NCBI GenBank assembly: GCA_022340665.1
Contig: JAJDNM010000147.1
Location: forward strand, 1-49,504
From: Acidobacteriota bacterium
GTDB lineage: Bacteria; Acidobacteriota; Thermoanaerobaculia; Thermoanaerobaculales; Sulfomarinibacteraceae
Length of the DNA stretch: 49,504 nucleotides
Direction of reading: 5' to 3'
In this document: in pieces, positions 1 to 8,160 of the stretch
Numbering within the stretch: the first letter of the stretch is position 1
Layout of the letters: each line of letters starts with the position of its first letter
Notes under the pieces: generated by a model
The model's database searches: none
The model's input: only the letters and a program-made list of their open reading frames with translations
Told to the model about the DNA's origin: nothing
Program-made: the position numbers and the translations under genes

Positions 1-140
1 AAGTGGTAGAAACTGCCGCTCGTGGCGTTCGCGCCCTGGATGATCTGATTGACGCCGGTCTGGGCATAGCCCTGGCGCCGAAAGAGCTCCGCCGCGGCAG
101 AAATCAGGCGTTCGCGAGTTGTGGTCTTGCGTGGTGCCAC
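1..140 (-). CDS. TetR-family transcriptional regulator, N-terminal part (cut by window start)
   Basis: Only the first 46 residues lie in the window. They form the start of a TetR DNA-binding domain: helix 1 with RERLISAAAELFRRQGY, then the helix-turn-helix TGVNQIIQGANATSGSFYHH-like segment, with the typical GSFYH end of the recognition helix. The GTG at 140 is chosen because an in-frame stop lies shortly upstream with no ATG between. The gene reads off the window edge. A promoter (193-221) and a perfect 12-bp palindrome (172-183) sit just upstream, so autorepression is likely. The effector is unknown. Confidence 0.85.
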   Translation of the reverse strand, partial: MAPRKTTTRERLISAAAELFRRQGYAQTGVNQIIQGANATSGSFYH

Positions 141-171
141 GGGTGTCCCAACCGAAGATCACTCAAATAAC

Positions 172-183
172 TAGAACGTTCTA
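172..183. promoter_or_regulatory. Probable TetR operator, perfect 12-bp palindrome
   Basis: TAGAACGTTCTA is a perfect palindrome inside a longer AT-rich stretch flanked by CTAG at 171-174 and 185-188. It lies between the -10 element and the GTG start of the TetR gene, where a self-repressing TetR protein usually binds. That this regulator binds here is inferred from position and symmetry only. Confidence 0.6.
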
Positions 184-192
184 TCTAGTACA

Positions 193-221
193 ACGATAGG
201 TTCTCGAAATCAGGCTGTCAA
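193..221 (-). promoter_or_regulatory. Sigma70-type promoter for the TetR gene at the window start
   Basis: On the minus strand there is a perfect -35 TTGACA (216-221) and a -10 TATCGT (193-198) separated by 17 bases. The predicted start of transcription falls next to or within the palindrome at 172-183. Confidence 0.55.
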
Positions 222-303
222 CCCATCGCCGCTTTACCCGTCAGAACGCCGAGACGCGGAGGTAACGCACTTCACAGCTGGACTCGGAAGAAAGGAGCCA
301 AGG

Positions 304-762
304 ATGAAGAAGTTGTTGATTGCCATGTTCGTTCTGGTCATCGCCAGCCCGGTGCTGGCACAAGATGCCGAGATGGGGCCGCCGCCGGTTGTCGAGGCGT
401 CGCACAACGCGGTGGTCGCCTTCCTCAGTTTGACCCCGGAGCAGGTCGAAACCTGGAATGAGATCTACTGGAGTCACCGTGGTGCCGAAGCGCCGCTCAA
501 GGAGGCCATCCGCGATGTCCAGGAGGATATCGACGCACTCTTCGAGGCAGGAGCCCCAGATCCAGGCGCTGTTGGCGCGCTGTTCATCGAACGGCGGGCA
601 CTCACCGGGGAACTGGTCGAAGTCCACGTGGTGTATCACGAAGACTTCGTTGCGATGCTCGATGACATTCAGCTCCGCAGGCTGCGCCTGGTCGCGCGTG
701 CCGACGACGTGCAGAAGTTCATCCCGGCCTTCAAGCTCTTCGAGCTCATCCCGAGACGCTGA
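304..762 (+). CDS. Small exported protein, Spy/CpxP-like (LTxxQ-type)
   Basis: A 152-residue protein with a clear Sec signal peptide (residues 1-19, ending VLAQ) and a mostly helical mature part. An LTPEQ motif at residues 43-47 followed by charged helices recalls the LTxxQ motif of periplasmic Spy/CpxP chaperones and metal-resistance relatives. The similarity is short, so the family call is tentative. An AAAGGAG-type ribosome site precedes the ATG, and a good hairpin terminator follows at 793-820, so it is probably monocistronic. It is divergent from the TetR gene and could share its control. No catalytic residues are recognisable. Confidence 0.75.
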   Translation: MKKLLIAMFVLVIASPVLAQDAEMGPPPVVEASHNAVVAFLSLTPEQVETWNEIYWSHRGAEAPLKEAIRDVQEDIDALFEAGAPDPGAVGALFIERRALTGELVEVHVVYHEDFVAMLDDIQLRRLRLVARADDVQKFIPAFKLFELIPRR

Positions 763-792
763 GCGCAGAGTCTCTCTCCCTCCTGAGAGCAG

Positions 793-820
793 AAAGGCGG
801 GGCCACGGCGCCGCCTTTTT
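793..820 (+). terminator. Rho-independent terminator after the Spy-like gene
   Basis: An 8-bp stem AAAGGCGG / CCGCCTTT (793-800 with 811-818) is followed by a short T run. It lies 30 bases after the stop codon of the gene ending at 762. Confidence 0.75.
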
Positions 821-907
821 CGTCTGCGGTTCAGTGCCGCAAAAAAAGTGCCTCATCCGAGCGAAAGAATGTCGGGCACGAGGAAGGAGACATGCACGGG
901 CAGGGGT

Positions 908-1657
908 TCAGGCCGAGGCTTTGCCGCGGGCTGTCGACAGGCCGCCATCGATGCCGATCACCTGACCGGTGACCCAGCCGGAAGTGTCCGAAAGCAACCA
1001 GGCGATGACTGTCGCGACCTCTTCCGGTTTGCCAATTCGGCCGAGCGGATGCATCGCGGTCGACGCCTTCAACATCATTTTGTTGCCGGTGATTGCGGCC
1101 GACATCGGCGTGTCAACCAGTCCGGGGGCAACCGCGTTGACCCGGATACCCTTGCCGGCATAGGTGGCGGCGGCCGACCGCGTGAGCCCAACCACACCTG
1201 CTTTGGCGGCGGCAATCGCCTCGTGGCTCGGCAATCCCACCAGGGCAGCAGACGAGGCCATCAGGACAATCGAACCGCCGCTTCGCCCCATCACCTTGGC
1301 GCCGGCACGGACCGTTGCGAAGGCCGTGTCGAGGTTGGCTGCGATCGTCTGCCGCCATTCGTCGTCTTTGGTCTGGTGCGCGGCCTTGAGCAGAATCGAA
1401 CCGACGCAGTTGACGATGCCGTCGACACCATCGTGAGCATCCGAGACCGAGCGCACGAATTGCTCCACCTCGGCAGTCCGTGTGGCATCGAGCACTTCGG
1501 TGGGAGCCCCGCCAAGCTCGTTCGCCATCTGCTCGAGTCGGTCAGAGCGACGAGCGGCCAGAGCCACCGTCGCGCCGTCGGAAGCGAGCTTTCGTGCAAC
1601 CGCGGAACCGATGCCTCCGGTGCCGCCGAGGATCACATACACTGGCTGTCGTTCCAT
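908..1657 (-). CDS. SDR-family oxidoreductase with altered active site
   Basis: A 249-residue classical short-chain dehydrogenase. The nucleotide-binding GGTGGIG is at residues 11-17, an NCVG motif (usually NNAG) at 83-86, the catalytic Ser is near 135, and a PGLVDTPM loop is at 178-185. The usual YxxxK reads IAAAK: Lys152 is kept but the catalytic Tyr is Ile148. The ATG at 1657 is chosen because AAGGAG lies six bases upstream; a longer reading frame to 1684 has no such site. It diverges from the photolyase gene. SDRs are known neighbours of photolyases in light-induced loci of other bacteria, so a photo-oxidative role is plausible. The substrate is unknown, and with no Tyr it may be a weak enzyme or an NAD(P)-binding sensor. 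Confidence 0.85.
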   Translation of the reverse strand: MERQPVYVILGGTGGIGSAVARKLASDGATVALAARRSDRLEQMANELGGAPTEVLDATRTAEVEQFVRSVSDAHDGVDGIVNCVGSILLKAAHQTKDDEWRQTIAANLDTAFATVRAGAKVMGRSGGSIVLMASSAALVGLPSHEAIAAAKAGVVGLTRSAAATYAGKGIRVNAVAPGLVDTPMSAAITGNKMMLKASTAMHPLGRIGKPEEVATVIAWLLSDTSGWVTGQVIGIDGGLSTARGKASA

Positions 1658-1794
1658 TTCGGACTCCTTCATTGCGTCCCGCAAAAGGTTTTCTGGAGGG
1701 GTCGAATGTGTAAGCGCTGCGGCGGAGCTGAGAATTCCAGCGACTGGACACGATCTGAAGGGACTGGCGTGGAGACTGCTGAGCCGAGGAAGTC

Positions 1795-3477
1795 ATGAGC
1801 CATTTCACCGACGAGCTCGATCGCCACCAGCCAGACCCGGGTGGTCGGCGGTGGCTGTTCGTCGCCTATGATCAGCTGACCGACAGTATTGGCCCGTTGT
1901 CTGAAGAAGACCCGCTAGAGCTTGGCATTGTCCTGGTCGAGAACCCGTGGAAGGCTGCCCGCCGGCCTTACCACCGCCAAAAGCTCGCGCTGGTGCTGGC
2001 CAACCTGCGCCACTTCGCCATCGAGCAGGCGGCTCGGGGTGTCGCCGTACGGCACGCAGTGGCGCGCGGCCCGTATCGCTCTGCCCTGGAGCCGCTGATA
2101 GCCGAGCTCGGCCCCCTCCGATTCATGCGGCCGGCCGAATACGAGCTTCGGTTCGACCTCGCACCACTCATCGAGGCGGGCGGACTGATCGAGTTCGCTC
2201 ACGAAGGATGGTTGACAACCAGCGAGGATTTTTCAGCGAGCCAGATAAAGGGGCCGCCGTGGCGTATGGACGCCTTTTATCGTCACGTCCGCAGGCGGAG
2301 CGGAGTGCTGATGGAAGGTGGAAAGCCGACTGGCGGCAAGTTCAGCTTCGATGCCGAAAACCGAAAAGCCTGGCCGGGAGAGCCGCCGCCGCCCAAGCCG
2401 CCTGTTTTCGAGCCCGACGGAATCACCATCGAAGTTGCCGAGCTCATCGAACAGCACTTCGCAGCCCACCCGGGCGAGGTTGATCTCGGTCACTTGCCCG
2501 CCTCGCGGGACGACGCGGAAACGCTTTGGCGTTGGGCACTTCGCGACTGCATTCCGCTGTTCGGACCATACGAGGACGCGATGTCCCGGTCGAGTTCGGG
2601 GCTCTTTCACACCAGGATCTCGGGTCTCCTCAATCTCCAACGTCTGCAGCCATCGCGGGTGGTTGGCGAGGTCGAGACCCTCGACATTCCTCTCGCGAGC
2701 AAAGAGGGTTTCATTCGGCAGGTCCTCGGATGGCGCGAGTTCATGCGTCACGTGCACGAGGCAACGCGAGGGTTTCGCGAGCAGTCGGGGGTCGATCCGA
2801 AGGCTGCCGAAAGACCGGGTGACGCCGGCTGGTCGCGGTGGTCGGGTTCGACCTGGCCGATTAATTCTGACGACTACGGATTCGATGGTGGCGCCTGTCC
2901 GTCCGCGCTCGGCGCTGGCCGACCGCTGCCGGTGTGTTACTGGCCGGGTCAACCCAGCGGTCTCGAATGTCTCGACCGGGTGGTTGAGGACGTGTGGCGC
3001 GAGTCCTGGAGCCATCACATTACCCGACTCATGGTGCTGTCAAACATCGCCAGCCTGCTCGACGTGACGCCGCGAGAACTTGCCGATTGGTTCTGGGTTG
3101 CCTTCCACGATGCCTTCGATTGGGTGGTGGAACCGAATGTACTGGCGATGGGCACCTACGCTGTCGGTCCCCTGATGACGACCAAGCCCTACGTGTCCGG
3201 CGCCGCCTACATTAACCGAATGAGCGACTACTGCTCGGCTTGCGCGTTCAATCCGAAGAAGAACTGTCCTATCACGAATCTTTACTGGGCGTACCTCGAC
3301 CGCCACCGTCGGGCATTTACGGACAACCCGCGCATGCGTCTGGTTCTCAACTCGCTGGCCAGCCGCGACGACTCGCGGCTGCGGAACGACCGCGACGTTT
3401 TCGAATGGGTGAGCTCGGTACTCGGCGAGGGTGGGACGTTACGGCCGGAGCAACGACCGGAGGCTGAGGATGCGTGA
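1795..3477 (+). CDS. phrB: Iron-sulfur cryptochrome/photolyase (bacterial (6-4) photolyase type)
   Basis: A 560-residue flavoprotein of the cryptochrome/photolyase superfamily, deoxyribodipyrimidine photolyase-related (FeS-BCP) branch. The Rossmann domain is N-terminal (RWLFVAYDQL). The helical FAD domain contains W-S-HHITRLMVLSN (about 405-418) and later YVSGAAYI. Four Cys fit the 4Fe-4S cluster of Agrobacterium PhrB: C392, C480, C483 and C491. The 88- and 3-residue spacings match PhrB as I recall it, while the last interval is 8 rather than 13. Members repair UV (6-4) photoproducts with blue light. A GAGGAAG site precedes the ATG. The stop codon overlaps the start of the next gene, so the two are probably translated together. 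Confidence 0.92.
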   Translation: MSHFTDELDRHQPDPGGRRWLFVAYDQLTDSIGPLSEEDPLELGIVLVENPWKAARRPYHRQKLALVLANLRHFAIEQAARGVAVRHAVARGPYRSALEPLIAELGPLRFMRPAEYELRFDLAPLIEAGGLIEFAHEGWLTTSEDFSASQIKGPPWRMDAFYRHVRRRSGVLMEGGKPTGGKFSFDAENRKAWPGEPPPPKPPVFEPDGITIEVAELIEQHFAAHPGEVDLGHLPASRDDAETLWRWALRDCIPLFGPYEDAMSRSSSGLFHTRISGLLNLQRLQPSRVVGEVETLDIPLASKEGFIRQVLGWREFMRHVHEATRGFREQSGVDPKAAERPGDAGWSRWSGSTWPINSDDYGFDGGACPSALGAGRPLPVCYWPGQPSGLECLDRVVEDVWRESWSHHITRLMVLSNIASLLDVTPRELADWFWVAFHDAFDWVVEPNVLAMGTYAVGPLMTTKPYVSGAAYINRMSDYCSACAFNPKKNCPITNLYWAYLDRHRRAFTDNPRMRLVLNSLASRDDSRLRNDRDVFEWVSSVLGEGGTLRPEQRPEAEDA

Positions 3478-3772
3478 TCCGCTCCACACCGAACACATCG
3501 TGGCGCCGCCTGGCGGACTCGACTTCGCGGCCGCCAAGGCGCTGGCCGACGCGGCGGCGGCAAAGAGGCTGAACGGGCCGATCTGTCTTTCGTGGTACGA
3601 CCGGGCCAACGACCGTGAATCGCCGGCCCACGCCAGCGAGTGCCACGGCGATTGCGAGATGCCGGGGTATGTCGAGTACGCCGCCACCCGAGGTGCGGAA
3701 CTCAAAATCTTGATCAATGACGGCGCTTACGTCTTCTGCTACCGGCCGCTCGGTGAATTCGACGACGGCTGA
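3470..3772 (+). CDS. 100-residue protein, probably AF1514/DUF5619-like, coupled to photolyase
   Basis: The start ATG lies inside the last codons of the photolyase gene (8-base overlap), with GGAGG ahead of it; this start is preferred to an earlier in-frame one inside the photolyase. The product has an LDFAAAKALADAAA helix, then CLSWYDRANDRESP, an ECHGDCE segment with two Cys, and a strand pair ending INDGAYVFCY. The WYDR and NDG-YVF pattern recalls the small AF1514 (DUF5619) family, from memory only. There is no signal peptide. The function is unknown, but the overlap suggests co-expression with, or action on, the photolyase. Confidence 0.75.
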   Translation: MRDPLHTEHIVAPPGGLDFAAAKALADAAAAKRLNGPICLSWYDRANDRESPAHASECHGDCEMPGYVEYAATRGAELKILINDGAYVFCYRPLGEFDDG

Positions 3773-3808
3773 CGGAAGAGTTGTGCCAGGAACGAGGTTC
3801 GACGAAGC

Positions 3809-4474
3809 ATGGATAAGATTGTCAAGCTCGAGCACGTGAGCCGCAGCTTCCACCGCGGCGATGAGGTAGTGCTGGCACTGGCCGATCTTTCGCTCTCCCT
3901 GGCAGAGGGTGAGATGGTGGCGCTGGTCGGGCCCTCGGGCTGCGGCAAATCGACCGCGCTCAATATCGTCGCCGCGGTCGATCGGCCTGACGGCGGCACG
4001 GTCCGGGTGTGTGGGATCGATGTGGCCGCCGCTAACGAAGAAGATCTCGTCACCTTGAGGCGCCGCCGCATCGGCATGGTCTTCCAGGCCTTTCACCTCG
4101 TGCCGCACCTGACGGTGGAGGAGAACATCGCCCTGCCGCTCGCCCTCGACCACCGGCGCGATCCGGCGCGGGTCTCCGAGCTGATCGAGCGGGTCGGGCT
4201 CGGTCATCGGCGCCGGCACTATCCCTCGGAGCTGTCGGGCGGCGAGCAGCAGCGCACCGCGGTTTCCCGCGCGCTGGTCCATCGGCCACGGGTGCTGGTC
4301 GCCGACGAGCCGACCGGCAACCTCGACAGCCGGACCGGGTCCGACGTGGTTGCCCTGCTTGATGAGCTGCGTCGCGACGAGCAGGCCGCGCTGCTGCTGG
4401 CGACTCACGACGCCAAGGTCGCGGCAGTCGCCGATACCGTTCTCGAGCTGGCCGACGGCCGGGTCGTCGGCTGA
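3809..4474 (+). CDS. ABC transporter ATP-binding protein (MacB/LolD type; AttE-like)
   Basis: A 221-residue ATPase of the LolD/MacB class. Walker A GPSGCGKS is at 41-48, the Q-loop VFQAFHLVPHLT around 91-102, the signature LSGGEQQR at 142-149, and Walker B with DEPTGNLDS at 162-174. It ends 18 bases before the large FtsX-type permease gene and forms an operon with it and the lipocalin. This is the order of the Agrobacterium attEFGH genes (ATPase, permeases, AttH lipocalin), which suggests export or release of a lipophilic substrate from the inner membrane. The substrate is unknown. Confidence 0.92.
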   Translation: MDKIVKLEHVSRSFHRGDEVVLALADLSLSLAEGEMVALVGPSGCGKSTALNIVAAVDRPDGGTVRVCGIDVAAANEEDLVTLRRRRIGMVFQAFHLVPHLTVEENIALPLALDHRRDPARVSELIERVGLGHRRRHYPSELSGGEQQRTAVSRALVHRPRVLVADEPTGNLDSRTGSDVVALLDELRRDEQAALLLATHDAKVAAVADTVLELADGRVVG

Positions 4475-4492
4475 GGCGGGAGATCGCGGCAG

Positions 4493-7033
4493 ATGATCCT
4501 TCGTGCCCTCTTCTTGCGCCCGATCCTGCGTCGCCCTTGGCGCGTCGTCGTCACCGTGATCGGGGTTGCGGCCGGGGTCGCCGCGGTGGTGTCGACGGTT
4601 GCTGCCAGCCGAGCCGCGATCGCCTCCTTCTCCGAGGGGGTAGAGGAGGTGGCGGGCGCTGCGCGGCTCGAGGTGACGCAGCCCGGCGGGCTGCCCGAGC
4701 AGGTGTTTGGCGCGCTGCGGCCGTTGGCCGGCAACGCGCTCATCGTGCCAGTGGTCGAGGAGAGTGTGCTGCTGGTCGAGTTGGAGGACGGCGTGCGACT
4801 GCTCGGCATCGATGTGCTGATCGACGCCCAGGTCCGCCCTGTGTTCGGCGCTGACGACCGGCCTCCAGATCTCGAAACGACGCTGCTCGGCTCCGGTGCG
4901 CTGATTTCACGACCCCTCGCCGCACGCCTCGGGGTGGCGCAAGGAGATCAATTGACCGTCTCGGCTGACGGCAGACCGCGATCGGTCGAGATCGTGGCGT
5001 TGTTCGAGGCCGAAGATCTGTCGGCGGTGTGGGAACGGGTGGTGGTGATGGACGTCGCCGCGGCCCAGGAGCTGCTCGGTCTCATCGGCCGGCTCGATCG
5101 TATCGAGCTGGTGCCGCGAAAAGGTGTTGACATCGACCGTCTGCGCGAACGTGCGCTGCGGCTCGTGCCCGCCGGCGCCACCGTCGAGGAGCCCTCCCAA
5201 CGTCGTCGTTTCGCCGACCAGATGCTCGCCTCGTTGCGTTTCAATCTGGTCGCACTGTCGGCGATCTCACTTCTGGTCGGCGGCGTTCTGGTCGCGACCA
5301 CCCTTGCCACCTCGGTGGTCCAGCGCCGTTACGTGGTCGCGCTGCTGCGTTCACTTGGAGCGTCGCGTCGCCAGGTCGCGGCGGCGATCCTTGCCGAGGC
5401 GCTGGCGATCGGAGCGCTGGGCGGTGTGCTCGGAGTTGCGGCCGGCTTCGGCGGTGCCCGACTCGCGCTGGCCAGCGTCCGCTTCACCGTCGCTTCGGTG
5501 GTGCGCGGCATCCCCGCCTCCGACATCCGCTTCGATCCACAGCTGGCGCTGCTCGGCATTCTGGTCGCCCTGGTCACCGCGTTGGCCGCAGCCGTGCTGC
5601 CGCTGCTCGAGGTGACAGCGATTCCGCCGCTGCAGGGTCTGCGTCCGGTCGCGCCGCGACGGCTGGCCGCCAGAGCCCGACTCACTGCCGCGGCGATACT
5701 GAGCCTGATCCTGGTCGCGGCCGCGATCCTGACGCGGGCGCCCGCGCTGTGGGATCTGCCGATGGCCGCGCTGCTGGCCGCGCTGCTGGTGATGGTCGCC
5801 GTGCTGGTTGGTTCGGGCGTTCTGCTCGACTCGCTCGCGCGCCTCGGCCATCTGCCATTCGCGCGACTGCGTGCGGTGGCGCTGCAGCTCGCGGCAGCGG
5901 CGCTGTCGGCCGGTCGACGGCGGGCGGCATGGGCGGCCGGCTCGGTCGGGGTGGCGGTGGCGCTGGCGGTCGCGATCGCGACCATGGTGAGCTCGTTCCG
6001 CAGCACGGTCGAGAGCTGGACCGAGTCCGGTCTGCGGGCGGACGTCTGGGTGCGGCCGCTGGCGGCCGCGACCGGCGTCTGGGTGGGTCGTCTCGATCCC
6101 GAGATCGTGACCATTGCCGAGGAGCTCTTCGGCCCGGAAACGGTCGATCCCTTCTACTCGCAGACCATCTCCTATCGCGGCCGGCCTGTGAGCTTTGCCG
6201 GCGCCGCCTTCGACGTTGTCCAGCACTTCGGTAGCGTGCCGTTTCCAGGGCGCGATTCGGGCGCGGTCTTCGCCGAAGCGCTGCGGCGTGGCGGCGCGGT
6301 GATCAACGAGCCCTTCGCCACCCGATTCGGCATTGCCGAGGGTGAACGTTTGCGGCTCGATCTCCCTGGCGGCGTGCTCGAACCGGAGGTGGTCGGCATT
6401 TTTCGCGACTACTCGCGCTCGCACGGCCTGGTGGTGGTGGACCGACAGGACTTCCTGCGCTTCTTTCCTGACCGCGGCCCCGATGACATGGCGTTGTTCC
6501 TGCCGCCGGAGATCGATGCGGCGGTGGCCCGTCAGCGCATGCTCGACGCCGTGCGAGGAAAATTCTTAATCGACGCACTTCTCAACCGCCAGCTCAAGGG
6601 GGCAGTGCTCGACGCCTTCGAACGAACCTTTGCGATCACCACCGCGATGTACCTGGTGGCGGCAGTGGTCGCGGTGGTGTCGGTTGCGGCGGTGCTCTTC
6701 ACCCTGGTCGGCGAACGTCGGCGTGAGCTGGCGACAGTACGAGCGGTCGGTGGATCACGCCTGCAGCTAATGTCGATGGTAGTGGCAGAGGCGGGCCTTC
6801 TCGGGGTGGCGGCGGCCACCGCCGGCACGTTGGCCGGCCTGGTGGTCGGGGTGATTCTGGTCAAGGTGGTCAACTTGCAGTCCTTCGGCTGGTCCCTGGA
6901 GCTGGTCCTGCCGTGGGCCTCGTTGGCCGAACTGGCGCTGTGGGTGGTCTCGGCCTGCTTGATCGCTGGACTGCCGCCGGCTTTCATCGCAGCCAAGCTG
7001 CAGCCGGCGATGGTGCTGCGAGAGGAGGGGTGA
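4493..7033 (+). CDS. ABC transporter permease, double FtsX-type (AttF/AttG-like)
   Basis: An 846-residue membrane protein with two FtsX/MacB-type halves. An N-terminal helix (about 16-36) is followed by a periplasmic domain and then helices around 250-380. The second half starts near 480 with another anchor, another periplasmic domain and three C-terminal helices from about 710. The segment RYVVALLRSLGASRRQVAAAIL and its counterpart RRELATVRAVGGSRLQL are the cytoplasmic coupling motifs of FtsX permeases. The two halves look like a fusion of the usual pair of permeases. The stop directly abuts the lipocalin start, so translation is probably coupled. It works with the ATPase at 3809. Confidence 0.9.
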   Translation: MILRALFLRPILRRPWRVVVTVIGVAAGVAAVVSTVAASRAAIASFSEGVEEVAGAARLEVTQPGGLPEQVFGALRPLAGNALIVPVVEESVLLVELEDGVRLLGIDVLIDAQVRPVFGADDRPPDLETTLLGSGALISRPLAARLGVAQGDQLTVSADGRPRSVEIVALFEAEDLSAVWERVVVMDVAAAQELLGLIGRLDRIELVPRKGVDIDRLRERALRLVPAGATVEEPSQRRRFADQMLASLRFNLVALSAISLLVGGVLVATTLATSVVQRRYVVALLRSLGASRRQVAAAILAEALAIGALGGVLGVAAGFGGARLALASVRFTVASVVRGIPASDIRFDPQLALLGILVALVTALAAAVLPLLEVTAIPPLQGLRPVAPRRLAARARLTAAAILSLILVAAAILTRAPALWDLPMAALLAALLVMVAVLVGSGVLLDSLARLGHLPFARLRAVALQLAAAALSAGRRRAAWAAGSVGVAVALAVAIATMVSSFRSTVESWTESGLRADVWVRPLAAATGVWVGRLDPEIVTIAEELFGPETVDPFYSQTISYRGRPVSFAGAAFDVVQHFGSVPFPGRDSGAVFAEALRRGGAVINEPFATRFGIAEGERLRLDLPGGVLEPEVVGIFRDYSRSHGLVVVDRQDFLRFFPDRGPDDMALFLPPEIDAAVARQRMLDAVRGKFLIDALLNRQLKGAVLDAFERTFAITTAMYLVAAVVAVVSVAAVLFTLVGERRRELATVRAVGGSRLQLMSMVVAEAGLLGVAAATAGTLAGLVVGVILVKVVNLQSFGWSLELVLPWASLAELALWVVSACLIAGLPPAFIAAKLQPAMVLREEG

Positions 7034-8137
7034 ATGGTCCGCGCGGCCAGCAAGCTGCTGCTGGCGGTGACCGCTCTGGCGGTGACCTCGACGGTGATCG
7101 CTGAGGAGCCGCAGTGGCGGCAGGTGAGCGGCCCACCAGAGCTTTCCTTTCCCCGCGATCACGGTGCCCACTTCGAGTACCGCACCGAATGGTGGTACGT
7201 GACCGGGCTGGTGGCCGATGCGCAGCAGCGGCGCTACGGCTTTCAGATCACCTTCTTCCGCCAGGGCATCGAGCCCGGCGACCCGAGGCCCGACGAGTCG
7301 AGCCTGCGGGCGCGCCAGATCGTCGCCGCCCACCTCGCCATCGCCGACATCTCGGCGCAGCAATTCCACCACGCCGAGCGGCTGCGTCGTATCGCCGGCG
7401 GTCTCGCCGGTGCGTCGCAGACCCATCTCGAGGTGTGGCTCGAGGATTGGCGGATGGTGCGTGCAGACGACGGGTTGATCACCATGACGGCGCACGATCC
7501 CGAGCAGGGCATCGGCCTCGATCTCGAGCTGCGCCCGCAGCGCGGGCTGGTGCGCCACGGCGACCGTGGCTACTCGCGCAAGGGTGATGCGACTGGAAAT
7601 GCCTCGATCTATCTGAGCTGGACCAGGCTCCAAGTGGCCGGCGAAATCGAGGTTGAAGGCGCTCTACGGAAAGTGCAAGGCGCGGCATGGTTCGATCACG
7701 AATGGGGCACCTCCCAGCTCGGTGCTGGGGTGGTCGGCTGGGACTGGTTCAGCCTCCGGCTCGATGACGGACGCGATCTGATGCTCTATCGTCTGCGGCG
7801 CTCGGATGGAGGGGTCGACCCGCGCTCGTCGGGCACCGTGGTCGGCGCCGACGGCGTGGTCTCGATCCTCGTACCTAAGGATGTCGACATTGATGTTCTC
7901 AAACGATGGACGAGCCCCGCCACTGGTGCCCGCTATCCGATTCGGTGGCGGCTCCGGATCCCGGCCCACGATGTCGATTTGGACGTGCGTGCCCTGCTGG
8001 CCGACGCTGAGCTCGACGGCTCCGTCACAACCGGCGTCATCTACTGGGAGGGTCCGGTCGAGGCTGCGGGCACGCAGAATGGCGAAGGATACGTCGAGAT
8101 GACGGGATACGCCGGCACGCTCGAGGGTCTGTTTTGA
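7034..8137 (+). CDS. AttH/CrtC-type lipocalin-like protein, exported
   Basis: A 367-residue protein with an N-terminal signal segment (residues 1-23). The mature part has FPRDHGAHFEYRTEWWYVTG, a hallmark of the AttH/CrtC (carotenoid 1,2-hydratase-like) family, and further motifs GAAWFDHEWGTSQL and GWDWFSLRLDDG. The family has two lipocalin-like barrels, and carotenoid hydratases are one branch. Here the gene starts right after the permease stop (TGAATG), so a role as periplasmic partner of the ABC transporter is more likely than carotenoid synthesis; no carotenoid genes are nearby. The ligand is unknown. Confidence 0.88.
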   Translation: MVRAASKLLLAVTALAVTSTVIAEEPQWRQVSGPPELSFPRDHGAHFEYRTEWWYVTGLVADAQQRRYGFQITFFRQGIEPGDPRPDESSLRARQIVAAHLAIADISAQQFHHAERLRRIAGGLAGASQTHLEVWLEDWRMVRADDGLITMTAHDPEQGIGLDLELRPQRGLVRHGDRGYSRKGDATGNASIYLSWTRLQVAGEIEVEGALRKVQGAAWFDHEWGTSQLGAGVVGWDWFSLRLDDGRDLMLYRLRRSDGGVDPRSSGTVVGADGVVSILVPKDVDIDVLKRWTSPATGARYPIRWRLRIPAHDVDLDVRALLADAELDGSVTTGVIYWEGPVEAAGTQNGEGYVEMTGYAGTLEGLF

Positions 8138-8160
8138 GGGCATGATCCCAGGCCAGATGG

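Noticed and set aside
458-1798. 446-residue plus-strand open frame over the SDR gene
   Set aside because: It lies opposite the SDR and partly over the Spy-like gene. Its product is rich in Arg, Ser and His with no motif, as expected of a GC-rich shadow frame.
3347-4408. 353-residue minus-strand open frame
   Set aside because: It is antisense to the photolyase end and the ABC ATPase, both of which have clear motifs. Composition is shadow-like.
7034-8137. Carotenoid 1,2-hydratase (CrtC) as the function of the lipocalin
   Set aside because: Family similarity exists, but there are no carotenoid genes nearby and the gene abuts an ABC permease, as in att operons.
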